DNA of 64,000 nt from Apricaphanius iberus (taxonomy: Eukaryota; Chordata; Actinopteri; Cyprinodontiformes; Aphaniidae): the NCBI GenBank assembly GCA_028564705.1, contig JAPXFQ010001150.1:1-64000 (forward strand), written 5' to 3'. Every line of letters starts with the position of its first letter. Within the stretch, counting starts at the first letter, position 1. Position numbers and translations under genes: made by a program. Positions 23,555 through 34,785 of this stretch are shown piece after piece. Below the pieces are notes generated by a model that made no database searches, had not been told where the DNA came from, and saw only the letters and a list, made by a program, of their open reading frames with translations.

Positions 23555-24185
23555 TTGCTAATTGACCCGTGTCCACCAGGTGTCCACCAGCGGCTGTCCA
23601 ACTATGGTCAGCCACCTCCAGCAGACCCTCACTACACGTTTGGGCCTGCCAGGTCTGTCCAGCGTCCTCCCCCACCACAACCCAGAGTAGAAGAGAGTAC
23701 AACCACTCTCGAGGAGACGGGTGTCAGAGCCGTCCATTGAGGCATGTCGACCTTGCACACCAGCTCAGGCTCCTTCTACACCAGAGAGGTGACGTTCCAC
23801 GTCCCAACAGCCAGCTTCTGCAGCAGAGGATCAGAACGCCACGGTCTCCGCCTTCGGCCACAGCCCATCTTGCACTGCACCCGACCACTATGGCCCCTCC
23901 CACCCGTGGTGGGCCCATGTTGCTTTTTCGGGCTAAGCCCGGCAGGGCCCCATGGGTAAAGGCCCGGCCACCAGCCGCTCGCAAACCTGCCCTACCTCCA
24001 GGCCTGGCTCCAGAGTGGGGCCCCGGTGACCCGCGTCCGGGCGAGGGAACACTGGATCCAATATTGTTGCTCATCATAGGGGTTTTGAGGCTGCGCTTTG
24101 TCTGATCCCTCACCTAGGACCAGTTTGCCATGGGTGACCCTACCAGGGGCATAAAGCCCCCGACAACTTAGCTGGCAGCCCAGGC
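23555..24185 (-). mobile_element. 5' part of a non-LTR retrotransposon (leader plus endonuclease start)
   Basis: Read on the minus strand, GC-rich leader sequence is followed by a reading frame starting VGTWNVTSL at 23807-23784, the signature beginning of an APE endonuclease. KEPELV and GCTLFYSG follow. An in-frame TAG lies just after VTSL, and the frame shifts further on. The rest of the endonuclease, the reverse transcriptase and the 3' end are absent, which is the reverse of normal 5' truncation. Several long plus-strand ORFs here are antisense products of the high GC content. The LINE 3' end at 32721-32989 may come from the same family (recollection of family layout). Confidence 0.65.
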
Positions 24186-24892
24186 CAAGATGGCATTGGC
24201 AAAAAGACCTATAGCTATTAGCTATACTGCGTACACCCCAAAGCAAGTGAAGCACGCAATATGGAGAAAAAAATAAATAAATGCTGGACACGACTAACAT
24301 AATGGGTAGGTTTTTTGACAGTAGTCCCACATAAACCCTAAGCACTAAATAAAATATTGCCAAATATACTCCTATACTAAAAGTTTCTTATCTATGGGTA
24401 GATATTATGAAGAACCATACATTAGCTTTGGTTTTGGAACAACAAACCCATAAAAATGCTCAACTCATAAAGTTTCCTAATGAATGGCAAAGTATTAAAG
24501 ATTGCGCACAATTGCAAAGGATTGAATACCTCCTTGTTCTATGGATATAGACCCAACTATGACTGTCAATCACTACCAGCAAATTACTACTTATTCATCA
24601 GTCCAATAATTCCATTAACAGGTGCATTTATGACATGTCAACAGGGGCATCTTCATGAAAAGGTGTAAGACAACTGCTTTGTAGGCATCTTCAAATATAA
24701 GGTGAAGGCTTGTCTGTTAAACAAAGAGGCCTGTAATCATCAAGTGCGTCTTCAACATAGTGGTTCTACCCCACTGCATGTGAGAGACCAACTTGATTAA
24801 TGGTGGAGAACCACCTAATGATGCACCATGCATCTGACTACACAGCTTTTCTATTTCAAAGTGAGTTCCGATGGCTGAATTGTGAGAAGGTG
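24186..24892. other. Unassigned DNA
   Basis: No gene or repeat recognised; AT-rich with short random ORFs. Confidence 0.4.
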
Positions 24893-25299
24893 CTGTAAGG
24901 CAAGGCAAGGCAATTTTATTTGTATAGCACACTTTCAAGACAAGGCAATTCAAGGTGCTTTACATGATTCAGTGATAATGAAACCACATGATTACAAACA
25001 AAACATAAGTTTAACAGTAATCAATCAGTAAGAAAACATAATCTAAGGAACAAATGTATGTAATTAATACACAATCACTTAAAAAAAAGAAATAGAAATT
25101 AAACCACAACAATAAAAAATAATTTAAGTAACAAATTTATGCAATTAAAACAGATAAAACAAAATCGGGTAAACAAAACAAAAAGTCATCAGAAAGCGCA
25201 ATTTAAGATTCAAATGCAGCTTTGAATAGTAGAGTTTTTATCTTTGATTTAAAAGAGCCTAGGGATTCAGCGTTTTTGCATTCGTCTGGAAGTTTATTC

Positions 25300-26581
25300 C
25301 ACATTTATGGAGCATAGAAGCTGAAAAGCTGCCTCTCCCTGTTTAGTTCTGATTCTAGGGACGATTAGTAGGCTAGAGTTGGAGGACCTGAGTGGCCTGC
25401 TGGGTTGATATAGTGACATATCTTCAATGTACTTTGGTGCTAAACCGTTCAATGATTTATAAACAAGTAGGGAGTATTTTAAAGTCTATTTTCTGAGGTA
25501 CAGGGAGCCAGTGTAAGGACTTTAGAACTAGGGTGATGTGTTCTACTTTCGTGGTTCTAGTGAGAACACGAGCAGCAGCATTCTGGAGCAGCTGCAGCTT
25601 TCTGATTGATTTTTTAGGTAGACCTGTGAGGACGCGGTTGCAGTAATCGATCCGACTAAAGATAAACGCATGGATCAGTTTTTCACGGTCCTTCTGTGAC
25701 ATCAGTCCTTTAATCCTAGAAATGTTCCTCAAGTGATAGAAGGCTGACCTTGTTATTTCCTTTGTGTGACCCTGGAGGTTCAGGTCTGAGTCCATTATTA
25801 CACCTAGATTGGATCGTTCCTCCTTAGGTCCAAAAACAATTACTTCTGTTATGTTTCTGTTTAGCTGGAGAAAGTTATGGGACATCCAGTCGTTGATTTT
25901 TTCAATGCATTCATTTAAGGTCTGGATAGAATCAAAGTCACCTGGTGACAATGTAATGTATAGCTGTGTATCGTCTGCATAGTTATGGTAACTTATCTGA
26001 TTGGCTGCTATAATCTTGGTTAGTGGAAGTATATAGATATTGAACAGGAGTGGGCCCAGGATGGAGCCCCGGGGGACCCCACATGTAATTTCTGTTTGTT
26101 GTGATGAGAAATTTCCGATGGACACAAAGAAATTCCTATTTTTGAGGTAAGATTCGAACCATTGAAGAGCTGTACCAGTGAGTCCGACCCAGCTTTCTAA
26201 TCGTTCCTTTAAAATTGTATGATCAACAGTGTCAAACGCTGCACTAAGGTCCAAAGGGACCAGCACTGTGGTTTTGCCGCTGTCTGTATTTATGCAGATG
26301 TCATTGAAAACTTTGACAAAGGCAGTCTCAGTGCTTTGCTGAGCACGGAAACCAGATTGAAAATGATCTAAGGAGTTGTTCATTATCAGGAATGTGTTCA
26401 ACTGTTGAGATACAGCTTTTTCAATAATATTACTGATGAATGGGAGATTAGAGATTGGCCTATAATTCTGCATCAAGGTATTATTTAGGTTGTTTTTCTT
26501 TAATAGGAGTTTGATAACTGCTGTTTTGAGGGCCTGGGGGAAGACACCTGACTGGAGGGATGCGTTAACTATTTGCATCAC
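25300..26581 (-). pseudogene. L2 copy C ORF2, reverse transcriptase half
   Basis: The 374-residue open piece (26581-25457) is a reverse transcriptase with [68 protein letters not shown] (Arg where Gln is usual) and an intact YADD (25970-25981). Frame is lost near 25470, at a GGG run on the plus strand that looks one base too long. The C-terminal tail continues in another frame to about 25300. At its 5' side an A8 run near 26683-26694 separates it from the endonuclease half. The two homopolymer shifts are the main lesions seen. Confidence 0.87.
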
Positions 26582-26675
26582 ATCGGACTTAATGACAGGG
26601 AGAACTTTCTTTAAAAAAGGTGTGGGTAAGATATTGAGGCAGCAAGAGTAGGAGTTCAGTTGTTTAATAATTTCA

Positions 26676-27995
26676 TCAAGATGTGATTGATTCAGTTTTT
26701 TTTAAATCAGACATCTTATCTGCATTATTTTTAAGTGGGAATGATAATGTTGGTGGGTTGGTTGCTGCTTTACAGATTGATCTTCTAATTTCTAGAATCT
26801 TTTCAGTTAAGAAATTGGCAAATTCAGTACAGGCCCTAGTGGAGTGTAGCTCAGGAGCTGCTGTCACTGGAGGATTGGTTAGTCTTTCAACTGTTGCGAA
26901 TAAGGTCCGAGCGTTATTAATGTTTTTGTTAATGATTTCAGAGAAGAATGATTCCCTTGCAGTTTTCAAGGTTAAGTCATATTTGTTCAACCTGTTTTTG
27001 TAGATCTCATAGTGAACCTGGAGTTGAGTTTTCCTCCATTTTCTTTCGGCCTGACGGCACTCCCTTTTTCCACTGCGTACTAGAGGATTGCTGGTCCATG
27101 GAGACTTGTTTCTACCTGAGACTACTTTTACTTTAATTGGAGCAATGGCATTAATTATGTCTGAGACTTTAGAGAAAAAGTTATCTACCAGGTTGTTAAC
27201 AGAGTGTGTGTTGGGTAGTGGGGTTGGTGGGTCTTGGGGGGGTGAGGTAGAGCAGTAAGTTTGTTTAAAGATTTCAGCAGAGCTGTCAACAAGGGGTCGT
27301 TTTCTTACTATGGTGCCATTTGGATTAGATAATTTAGCCGGGATAATGCTTTCAAAGAAGATGCAGAAGTGGTCAGATAATGCAACATCCAATACGGCGA
27401 GGTTAGAGATTTTTAGTCCTTTGCTAATGATTAAGTCTAAGGTGTGACCTTGTTTGTGTGTTGGCTGTTTGACATGTTGAGATAGACCAAAGTTATTGAG
27501 AGTTTCACTTAGTATTTTAGGCCGTCTATCCTGGGGGTTGTCAGTATGAATGTTCAGATCCCCCACAATAATTAGTTTGTCATATTCAATACATATTAAA
27601 GAAAGAAGGTCATTGAGATCGTTAAGAAAGTTTGAGCTCGCTTTGGGTGGTTTGTACATATTTATGACTAAGACCTTGTTTGGTTCTTTTATCTTTGTAG
27701 CAAGGTATTCGAAGGAGTGAAATGTACCCAGAAGTATCTTTTTAAAGTTCAGTATATTTTTAAAAATAGTTCCCAGGCCGCCCCCCCTTCTTTGTTGCCT
27801 GTTTTTATTTAGAAAGCTGTAGTTAGGTGGTGTGGCTTCTAGCATTAAGGTTCTTTCATTATTTGCATCCAACCAAGTTTCAGACAAAAACATAGCCTTT
27901 ACATTGTGATTGGTAATAAGATCATTAATTAAAAAAATATTTATTTGATAGGGAACGGACATTGAGTAATGCCAGTTTAAGAGATTCATTGGTAG
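26676..27995 (-). pseudogene. L2 copy C ORF2, endonuclease half and linker
   Basis: The 437-residue open piece (27989-26676) holds an APE endonuclease with FLSETWL, RRGGGLGTIF, YKPPKAS, VGDLNIHTD (Leu replacing Phe of the GDFN box), GHTLDLII and LSDHF, then the basic linker with RKTQLQVHYEIYKN and ERLTNPP. It breaks where a run of eight A's (minus strand) appears one base long, just upstream of the reverse transcriptase half. The extreme N-terminus is also shifted, because the usual N-terminal strand is replaced by LLNWHYSMSVPYQ. It would cut the target strand during insertion. Confidence 0.85.
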
Positions 27996-28445
27996 TTTTT
28001 AAATTATTCTGACAGGCAATATTTATGAGATTTTACATGATGGGGGAGGGTGCCTTTGTAATTTCTATTACTAATAATGTTCTTTGTAACCAGACTGGTG
28101 CTGGTTGACAAGTTTTCTTGGAGAAAAGTCTGGCAGCCTGAAACATCACACATCAGTCATCTGCAATGGTGGGAGGGCAGAATCGTCGTGTCCAGTCGAT
28201 CTGAGTGAGAACCTTGGGGTCCGCTGTGTTCCTTTAATAATCTGATCCTGTAGTTTTTTGCAGAATTCCATCGGTGAGCCTAGTTTTGCTGAGTCATCAT
28301 TATCGTTGTCAGAGGTCTGTGATAGGCTGAATGTCTGTCTAATGGTCTATTATTATCAGCACGCTGAGCTGAGGTGCTGACCTTCGGGGAACTGTGAGAG
28401 ATTGTAGGAGTCTGTGTGAAGCTGGAGGTGCCGGCGTCTGGCAGC

Positions 28446-29536
28446 TTATCTGTTGGATTTGAGGTGCTGAACCTTGGGTGAGTTTTGAGCATTGCTGTTC
28501 AAATATGCAAATATATTAGCAGCCAGCAGATCAATTCCAGCCTTATTGAGATAGCGTTGATTGTCTTTGAATAAGTGATTCGCCGACCTAAAGATCTTCA
28601 AGTTGTTTAGATATCCGACAGAAGTTTCCAAATATTTGGTTTTCATCCATTTATGAAGAGATCTGATTCTAGAGAAACGTTCGTCCTTACCTTCTGGAAC
28701 TGGGCCAGAAATCCAGGTGTTTGAGATATTGATTTGGCTCAACATTACCAGCAGTTGTGACACATCAGTTCTTAATAATTCACTCTGACGTAGCGTGATG
28801 TCATAAGATCCAGCATGTATGATCAGTGAGTGAATTGCAGGGTGAAGAGCAAGAATTGAGGGGATTTTTTCCATAATCTGTTTTATGGTGTTCTTTGGAA
28901 AGCAGTGAATGCTGATGTGATTACTAAGGAAGTGATGAATCCCACTTATGGAGCCGTCATGAATAATCAGAACCTTAGCTCGGGGGGTTACTTTAAAATG
29001 TGTACGCTCTTGTTCTTTGTTTCTTTTTGCCTTTTTTCCATCTAGAGCGGTGTTCCTCAATTTCTCCTGCTGGCCTTGACCGGTCGGAGGGCTCGTGTCT
29101 AAGGATAAGGCTGTAAATCTTTTCTTTAAGGGAATTCCAGGGAGAGAGAGAGTGATGCCTGGAGATTCCTCCTCTGCCTGTTGCGTCTCCTGGGGAGTGG
29201 TGTCGAGGTATTTCCAGAGTTTCGTTTCAGAGGCGGTCAGTTCTCCTCGAAATTTGAGTTTGGCGTTCTGCCCGTTCCACGTCTCGGTGAGGGAACGGTA
29301 CTTGTCAGTGCCCCCTGATTGAGGCTGGACAGAAGCACGGGGCTGTAGAATTTCTGTTGTTGCTCCTTCGTCGGTATTGTCGTCTCATTGTTATATCCAG
29401 CATTGATGTCATAGTTTATCTCCAAACGGCGTAGTTTTTCTTCCATATTCCGGAGCTTTTCCTCCAGGGCACTCTGTCTTTGGAGTAGCTTATCAAAGTT
29501 CTCGGCTGAGCAGTATTCCATGTTGTTAATCCACAC
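28446..29536 (-). pseudogene. L2 copy C ORF1: coiled coil plus SGNH-esterase-like domain
   Basis: The N-terminal piece (29536-29237) has a heptad-rich segment, LLQRQSALEEKLRNMEEKL, that predicts a coiled coil. A frame change near 29240 leads to the second piece (29060-28446) with a basic patch (KKAKRNKEQER) and an SGNH-like fold: VLIIHDGSISGI at the nucleophile block and LIIHAGSYDIT at the GxND block (Tyr-Asp here), ending in LNKAGIDLLAANIFAYL. In L2/CR1 LINEs this ORF1 is considered an RNA-binding, self-associating chaperone-like protein. The nucleophile block has an altered order (HDGS), so catalysis is doubtful. Confidence 0.78.
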
Positions 29537-29845
29537 AGTCTTTTGAGAGGTGTCCGTAAAAGGTTATCTGGTTTAGTAGGTAGGTGGGCACAAGTCTTCA
29601 GCTTAGTAAAACGCCATGATGTTGATCCACAGCCTTACAGAGGTCCTTTGGAAACGATCCACTAAAAAAGTTTTAATAGTGTAGTTCCAGAGGCTCGGCA
29701 CAAAAGTTAAGAGGAAAACTGCAAAAAAAACAAAAGTCTAAACCTAAATCTTAAGGGGAAAGTAAGGCAAATTTTTAGATAGAACAGGAGAGATCAGGAG
29801 AGCTCAGAGAGAGCTCCTCCTCCAGCAGCTAGATTAGTATTGTAG

Positions 29846-30103
29846 TGTTGTCTTTGAACTGTGAGACTATATATATGTATCTTTTTGGAGGAAGAGGGCA
29901 GTAATCTTGCCCACATATTTAACTGTGCCAAGTTATTCATGAAGCTTGCATACAGTAACATATTTCTGAAACCAATGTTTAATTAACCAAATTCACAAAT
30001 AAAAGGGCACAAACATAGACCTCCTACATCTGGCAGATAGTCACAGCACAGCAGGCTCACACCAGTTCCTAAAAAGTTGTGATGACTGAAGTCAGTTTAT
30101 GTG
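29846..30103. other. Unassigned DNA between L2 copy C and the SINE
   Basis: No feature recognised. It includes a short TATATATGTAT stretch at about 29870. Confidence 0.4.
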
Positions 30104-30340
30104 TGGGCGACTGTGGCTCAGTGGTAGAGTAGTTGGCTTGCAATCGGAGGGCACGTAGGTTTGATTCCAGCTTCCTCCAGTCACATGTCGATGTGCCCCT
30201 GCCACTTAACCCCAAAAACAAGCCATGTTGGCTATCGGTGTATGAATGTGAGTGTGAATGGTTGAATGTGGCTTCAATGTAAAGTGCTTTGAGTGGTCAG
30301 TATGACTAGAAAAGCGCTATATAAGTTCAGTTCATTTATC
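30104..30340 (+). mobile_element. tRNA-derived SINE with L2-type tail
   Basis: A-box TGGCTCAGTGG (30114-30124) and B-box GGTTTGATTCC (30158-30168) have normal spacing for an internal RNA polymerase III promoter. A body with CACATGTCGATGTGCCCCTG and ATCGGTGTATGAATGTGAG follows, and it ends in AAGCGCTATATAAGTTCAG, the tail shared with L2-type LINEs. It is a complete-looking copy of a widespread fish SINE. Confidence 0.85.
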
Positions 30341-32570
30341 AAAACATCCCTTTACATTTCTTATTTATTTCCTCTCAGAATGTTGGAAAGTGGACAGGCA
30401 GGTGTTGTGGAAATACTACGGCTTGGTGAATATGTTGGTTTGCTTATCAATGGGGAGTGGTGTGGAGGCTGACCAGGACTGAACCAATATGGAGGTTTGG
30501 CAGATCTCATGTTGCGAAACCCAGCCTGAAAAATATGGGTTCAGCGGCAGCTCTGGAGAACAGACTGACTGTCGCTTTCCAACCTAAAACCCCGCCCTGT
30601 TGAGGCGATCTCAGTCAGATTGAAAATTGCCCCTGGTGCTCTCATAGAGTTACATTGTGAGATTCTTTTTTTCAAAGTTTGGACCTTACAAGGCATTTCA
30701 ATGGGATCACGGGAGTGCTTGCCCCAACGTGATTTCGTAATACGCTCTGATGCGTGCTCGGAGACGTACAGCCACAGATATGCGTGTCTCTGCCTACAGC
30801 AGGCACACTGGTAGCGACAAACCACAGGAGTTGGAGATAATAATTTTGTTATACAACTCAAAACAATACAGTTTGAGAGAAAAACATAGCAGTTGAAGCT
30901 TGAGGTAAAATAGCTCGGACTGATTATCAGCTAAATATAAATACCAATAAGCAGTAAAACGAAAGTAAAAAGCGCTCTATTAATGTGGAATTATGCATGT
31001 TGGGTCACTGTATAGCTTGAGTACATTTCATTGTAAGGTACCGCTGCGTTAAAAATTGGCATTATTCAGTTTAATTTATGTTTTCGGACTTAAATTACTG
31101 CTAATAGTTAGCAGCAGAGCCTAGCGGAAGTAGCTGTGTAGACCTGCAACTTCACAATAAGAGCATGTAGTCCTATTGTTTAGATTGAGAGTTTGTTTGC
31201 GGAGTGTTTACATTTTGGAAAAAGGGGAATTGGGACCTTTTATTACTAAGTCTATATTACATTTGATTTATTTAATATTTAACACAGTTACTTATATCCA
31301 AATATTAAGTTTATTCATATATTAGGTTATTTCTACCTTACATTTGTTCTTATTTTTTCATATGAGATCAAACATATCATCTGCCTCCTCACATTTATAT
31401 CACCCAAACCTGTATTAGCAGCTGTGTGGAAATAATAAAGAACAGCAGAAATATAACAGCCTTTTCTCCACTATATCTTCTCATACTCTGAATTGCTTTA
31501 AGTTGAGCTCTGGCAGGTTCTCCCAGTATGAACAGAGTGATCCCAGTCTGAACCAGAACCTCTATAGACAGCTCAGTGTTTCCTCCTCTACAGTACATGA
31601 TTGAGAAACAGTCAGGTTTACATGCAGAAAATGTTAGCCAGTTAATTTGCCTTAGCAACTGGCTAAAAGATAAAATATATTAATGGTTCCTTTATTTAAT
31701 GAAAAAGAGCAATGGCAATTGGATTTGCCTGAAGATTGTTCTGAAGAACGTTGCCTCCACTGCTTTTCTATTGTTTGGCCAAATTGTTTTTTTTTGGTCA
31801 TATTTGGAATGTTAATTAATCAGGAGTTATTCACAGCTACCCTGTAAGTAATTAGGTTAAAAAATGTAATCATAGTCACAGTTAACCTTGCTTTTTAGTT
31901 CAGCTCTTTCCCAATTGTGACATTTTAGAGTAATCTGTGCAGATCAGGCATTGACCTCTCTATCCATCTTCTGCTCCATCCTACATCTACTCACAACTAA
32001 GGCACTAAGATGGTTAAATTCCTGCACTGTTTTAAAATGAGGAAACATTTCTGCAATTAAACTGACCAGAAGTCTAAAAGACTCTGAACTAACCGTTTCC
32101 TGACCCGTAAACTATTGGAAAGCCAATAGGAGGAAAGCAGCAAATGGCACACCTCGAGCTCTTTGGAGTGCGTCTAACCGGCCGCAATGGGCACAGTTGT
32201 GCTCCAAAGCCTCAGTTACTTTTCCACATGCTGTCAGCTACTGGTCAGCGAGATGCACTGAATGTAGTGTCTGTCAAGTTTTATTCAATTTTTTGTGCAA
32301 TTCCCCACTTTTAAGGGGCAGTCCCTCCACATGAAGATATTTAACTGGATTTCTCAATTAACAGCCATATGATCAGTTGATTTTTCAACTTTTATTGGTC
32401 GTAGTTATTTGAGTTGACAAATTAAACAAAATTATTCACAATAAACTCAAACATATTTCTGTCAAAAAAAGTTTCTACTTTTAAGCAAGTATTTAAAAAA
32501 ACATAATTTAAGCTCAAATGATCAGAATCAGTATTTTAGCGATATTCCCATTTTAGCCAAATAAATTCTT
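30341..32570. other. Unassigned DNA
   Basis: No recognised gene. The minus-strand ORFs at 30541-30861 and 31395-31658 do not show known motifs. The second contains a hydrophobic end (VIFLLFFIISTQLLIQV) but no supporting context. Confidence 0.4.
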
Positions 32571-32720
32571 TAACTTTAATCAGCCTAATATTTAGCAGAT
32601 CATTTTATTTTTAGTCAAACCATTTTTCTGTACTTTTTAACCAAGTTACTAGAGCTTAAATTTTTAGTGAAAGATTTTTACACCATACAATTTAAAATGA
32701 ATTAAGAACTTGGTTTATTA
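32571..32720 (+). repeat. Direct repeat, left copy
   Basis: About 150 bp starting TAACTTTAATCAGC and ending near AAGAACTTGGTTTATTA. It is repeated at 32990-33152 with a small indel and scattered differences. The copies sit immediately left and right of the LINE fragment 32721-32989. Confidence 0.85.
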
Positions 32721-32989
32721 GGCCAGTTGAGGTGGCTCAGGTATCTGGTCAGGATGCCTCCTGGACGCCTCCCTGGTGAGGTGTTCCAGGCACGTCCCAC
32801 TGGGAGGAGGCACAGGGGAAGACCCAGTACTCGCTGGAGGGACTATGTCTCCTGGCTTGCCTGGAAGCGCCTCGGGATTCCTCCCGAGGAGCTGGCCCAA
32901 GTGGCTGGGGAGAGGGAAGTCTGGGTCTCTCTGCTTAGGCTACTGACCCGCAACCCGACCTCGGATAAAGCGGCAGAAGATGGATGGAG
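32721..32989 (+). mobile_element. 3' end of a non-LTR retrotransposon
   Basis: The plus-strand reading frame (from 32727) gives MPPGRLPGEVFQARPTGRR, RGRPSTRWRDYVSWLAWKRL and EVAGEREVWVSLLRLL. This is the well-known C-terminal end of a fish LINE ORF2. It is followed by a short AGATGGATGGA tail. Everything upstream is missing (5' truncation). The clade is not certain. The direct repeats on both sides are far longer than a usual target-site duplication. Confidence 0.72.
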
Positions 32990-33152
32990 TAACTTTAATC
33001 AGCTTAATATTTAGCTTAATTAACAGATCTCATTTTATTTTTAGTCAAACCATTTTTTCTATACATTTTAACCAAGTTACTAGAGCTTACAATTTTAAGT
33101 GAAAGATTTTTACACCATACAATTTTAAATGAAGTAAGAACTTGGTACATTA
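32990..33152 (+). repeat. Direct repeat, right copy
   Basis: Right copy of the repeat at 32571-32720. It carries an extra TTAATTAACAGATCT-like stretch near its start and then follows the left copy to ACTTGGTACATTA. Confidence 0.85.
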
Positions 33153-34785
33153 AGACTCTGCAGTTTAAATTGTTTTTAACCATTCAAACATTTGTTGGTC
33201 AAACCATAAATTTGGTTTTTACGCTTTTCTTTTATACCCCACTTGTATGATAAAACAAACATTTTAATTTATAAATCACAGTGCAAAAAAAAGCCCAAAG
33301 TCAAAAGTTAGCACTGATTAAGGCAGTCTAGGCAAAACTTGGCCAATATGGCGCTTACCAGTTGTCTTTCACTGTTTTGTAGAGGGCTTGGTTTTCACAG
33401 TCACTTTGATGACAAGGAGCTTGCTTGGGTTTGAGGTGCTATGAATGCTCCTTTCACTGCAGTCCAAAGACCAGAGATCCAGGTAGTGCCACGCCCAGAT
33501 TGCTTGGAAGATTTGTTCCACCTGGCTCATCCCACTGATTGAACCGGAAGAGGAGCTCCATGGGAGTTTGCCAGCACAGTGTCTGTTTTGAATGTAGTGA
33601 ATCTTTTCTATAATAGATTTATTTAGCTGGACTCCATGCGTAAACTTGAAAGTATCTGCGCATCAGCAGATAATAAGTAAATTTGTCAATCACATTTGGA
33701 TGTGGCTGTCAAACTTTAATCAAATACTAATACCAAATACTCATGACAACTTAGGAAACCATACCACAGAACAGAAAAATAAATAACCGAGAGAAAACAA
33801 GAATTTACATCGGTGGAGCATTTACCAGATGGAGACTATTCATGAGGGACACGAACTTGAAGACGGACGCGGAGGTTGCAGGCTTTCTGCTGGACAGGTA
33901 AGTTAATTACATGACACAATGAAGTTTATGTTAGTGTTGTTTGACACAGGATGGGTTAGTCCAGCAGATAGTTTATCTTCCGTTTAACTCATACAATTTA
34001 CTCTGCAGCTTCTGTAGTAGTAATGACGTATTATAACAGTTAGAAGCCAGAGAACACTGCTCAGTTGCTTGCATTCATTTAGCGAACCACTAGTTGGAGG
34101 TAATTCTTGAACACGGGGGCTTTTTATTTTATTTTATTTCATATTGTATCATTGTAACAGATAAAAACCATACATAGGGAAGTATAAAACAATATGTCGG
34201 AGTAACTTTTAAGCACAATAATTGAATAGGGGAAGACAGGCAATCAGACAGCTCGGCATCCGGAAATTTTCCAAATAAAACAAAGGTGCTTCTTTTCAGT
34301 AGCTTTACTTTACTACCTGTGCGGCCCCATGAGAAGTCAGTAGGTCCCGAGAGGGTCTACACTACCTTGGATGGCCACTAACATTATTCTTTTGCACTTC
34401 GAGGGATTTTGTATATTCCTTGACATAACATAAACTTATTGGAGAATGTAAAATGGACAGAACATGAAACACAAAGCTTTTGGAGCCAATTTGTGGTCTT
34501 TAACCCGCTTGCTGTTGCGTTTACTGACAAAACTACGTGTGATTTAGCTGATCTTGCATGATTTCGGGCTCTCTCTGTGACAGCTGCTTCCCTGCTGCTA
34601 CATGCTGCTGACGCCCCCCGTGGAAAGGGCCAAGCAGCAGAATACGTGAGTAAAACATGCAGCTCCTGTAACATGCTGCTGACACGTCCAGTGGAAAGCC
34701 TGGGTAAAGGTTGCAGGACACTGACCCTCGAGTACTGGAGTTTTACACCCCTAAGCAGATTAACAGAATTTAGCAATATTTAAAT
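33153..34785. other. Unassigned DNA
   Basis: No gene recognised. Near 34600-34700 the words ACATGCTGCTGAC and GTGGAAAG occur twice about 70 bp apart, a small internal duplication that generates the ORFs there. No LTR for the ERV to the right could be found here. Confidence 0.45.

Larger units (their letters stand above)
24893..29845 (-). mobile_element. L2-type LINE, copy C (near full length, distinct subfamily)
   Basis: About 4.95 kb on the minus strand with a 5' leader (29845-29537), ORF1 with coiled coil and esterase-like domain (29536-28446), ORF2 endonuclease (27995-26676), reverse transcriptase (26581-25300) and a 3' non-coding end finishing in CAAGGCAATTTTATTTGTAT (plus-strand words AAGGCAAGG at 24897). 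The 3' end and protein differ clearly from copies A, B and D, so it is another L2 subfamily. The catalytic YADD is intact and only a few frameshifts separate the open pieces. The exact 5' end is an estimate. Confidence 0.85.

Noticed and set aside
23569..24113. Long overlapping ORFs on both strands (up to 178 codons)
   Set aside because: They are produced by GC-rich LINE leader sequence; only the minus-strand start of an endonuclease is meaningful.
30541..30861. 106-codon minus-strand ORF considered as a host exon
   Set aside because: No recognisable domain, no splice-site support and no neighbouring exons.
31395..31658. Minus-strand ORF with a hydrophobic end considered as a membrane-protein exon
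   Set aside because: No motif, no neighbouring exon and no start context.
34384..34783. Overlapping ORFs left of the ERV considered as its 3' end or an LTR
   Set aside because: No envelope anchor or LTR features; the openness comes from a short internal duplication.
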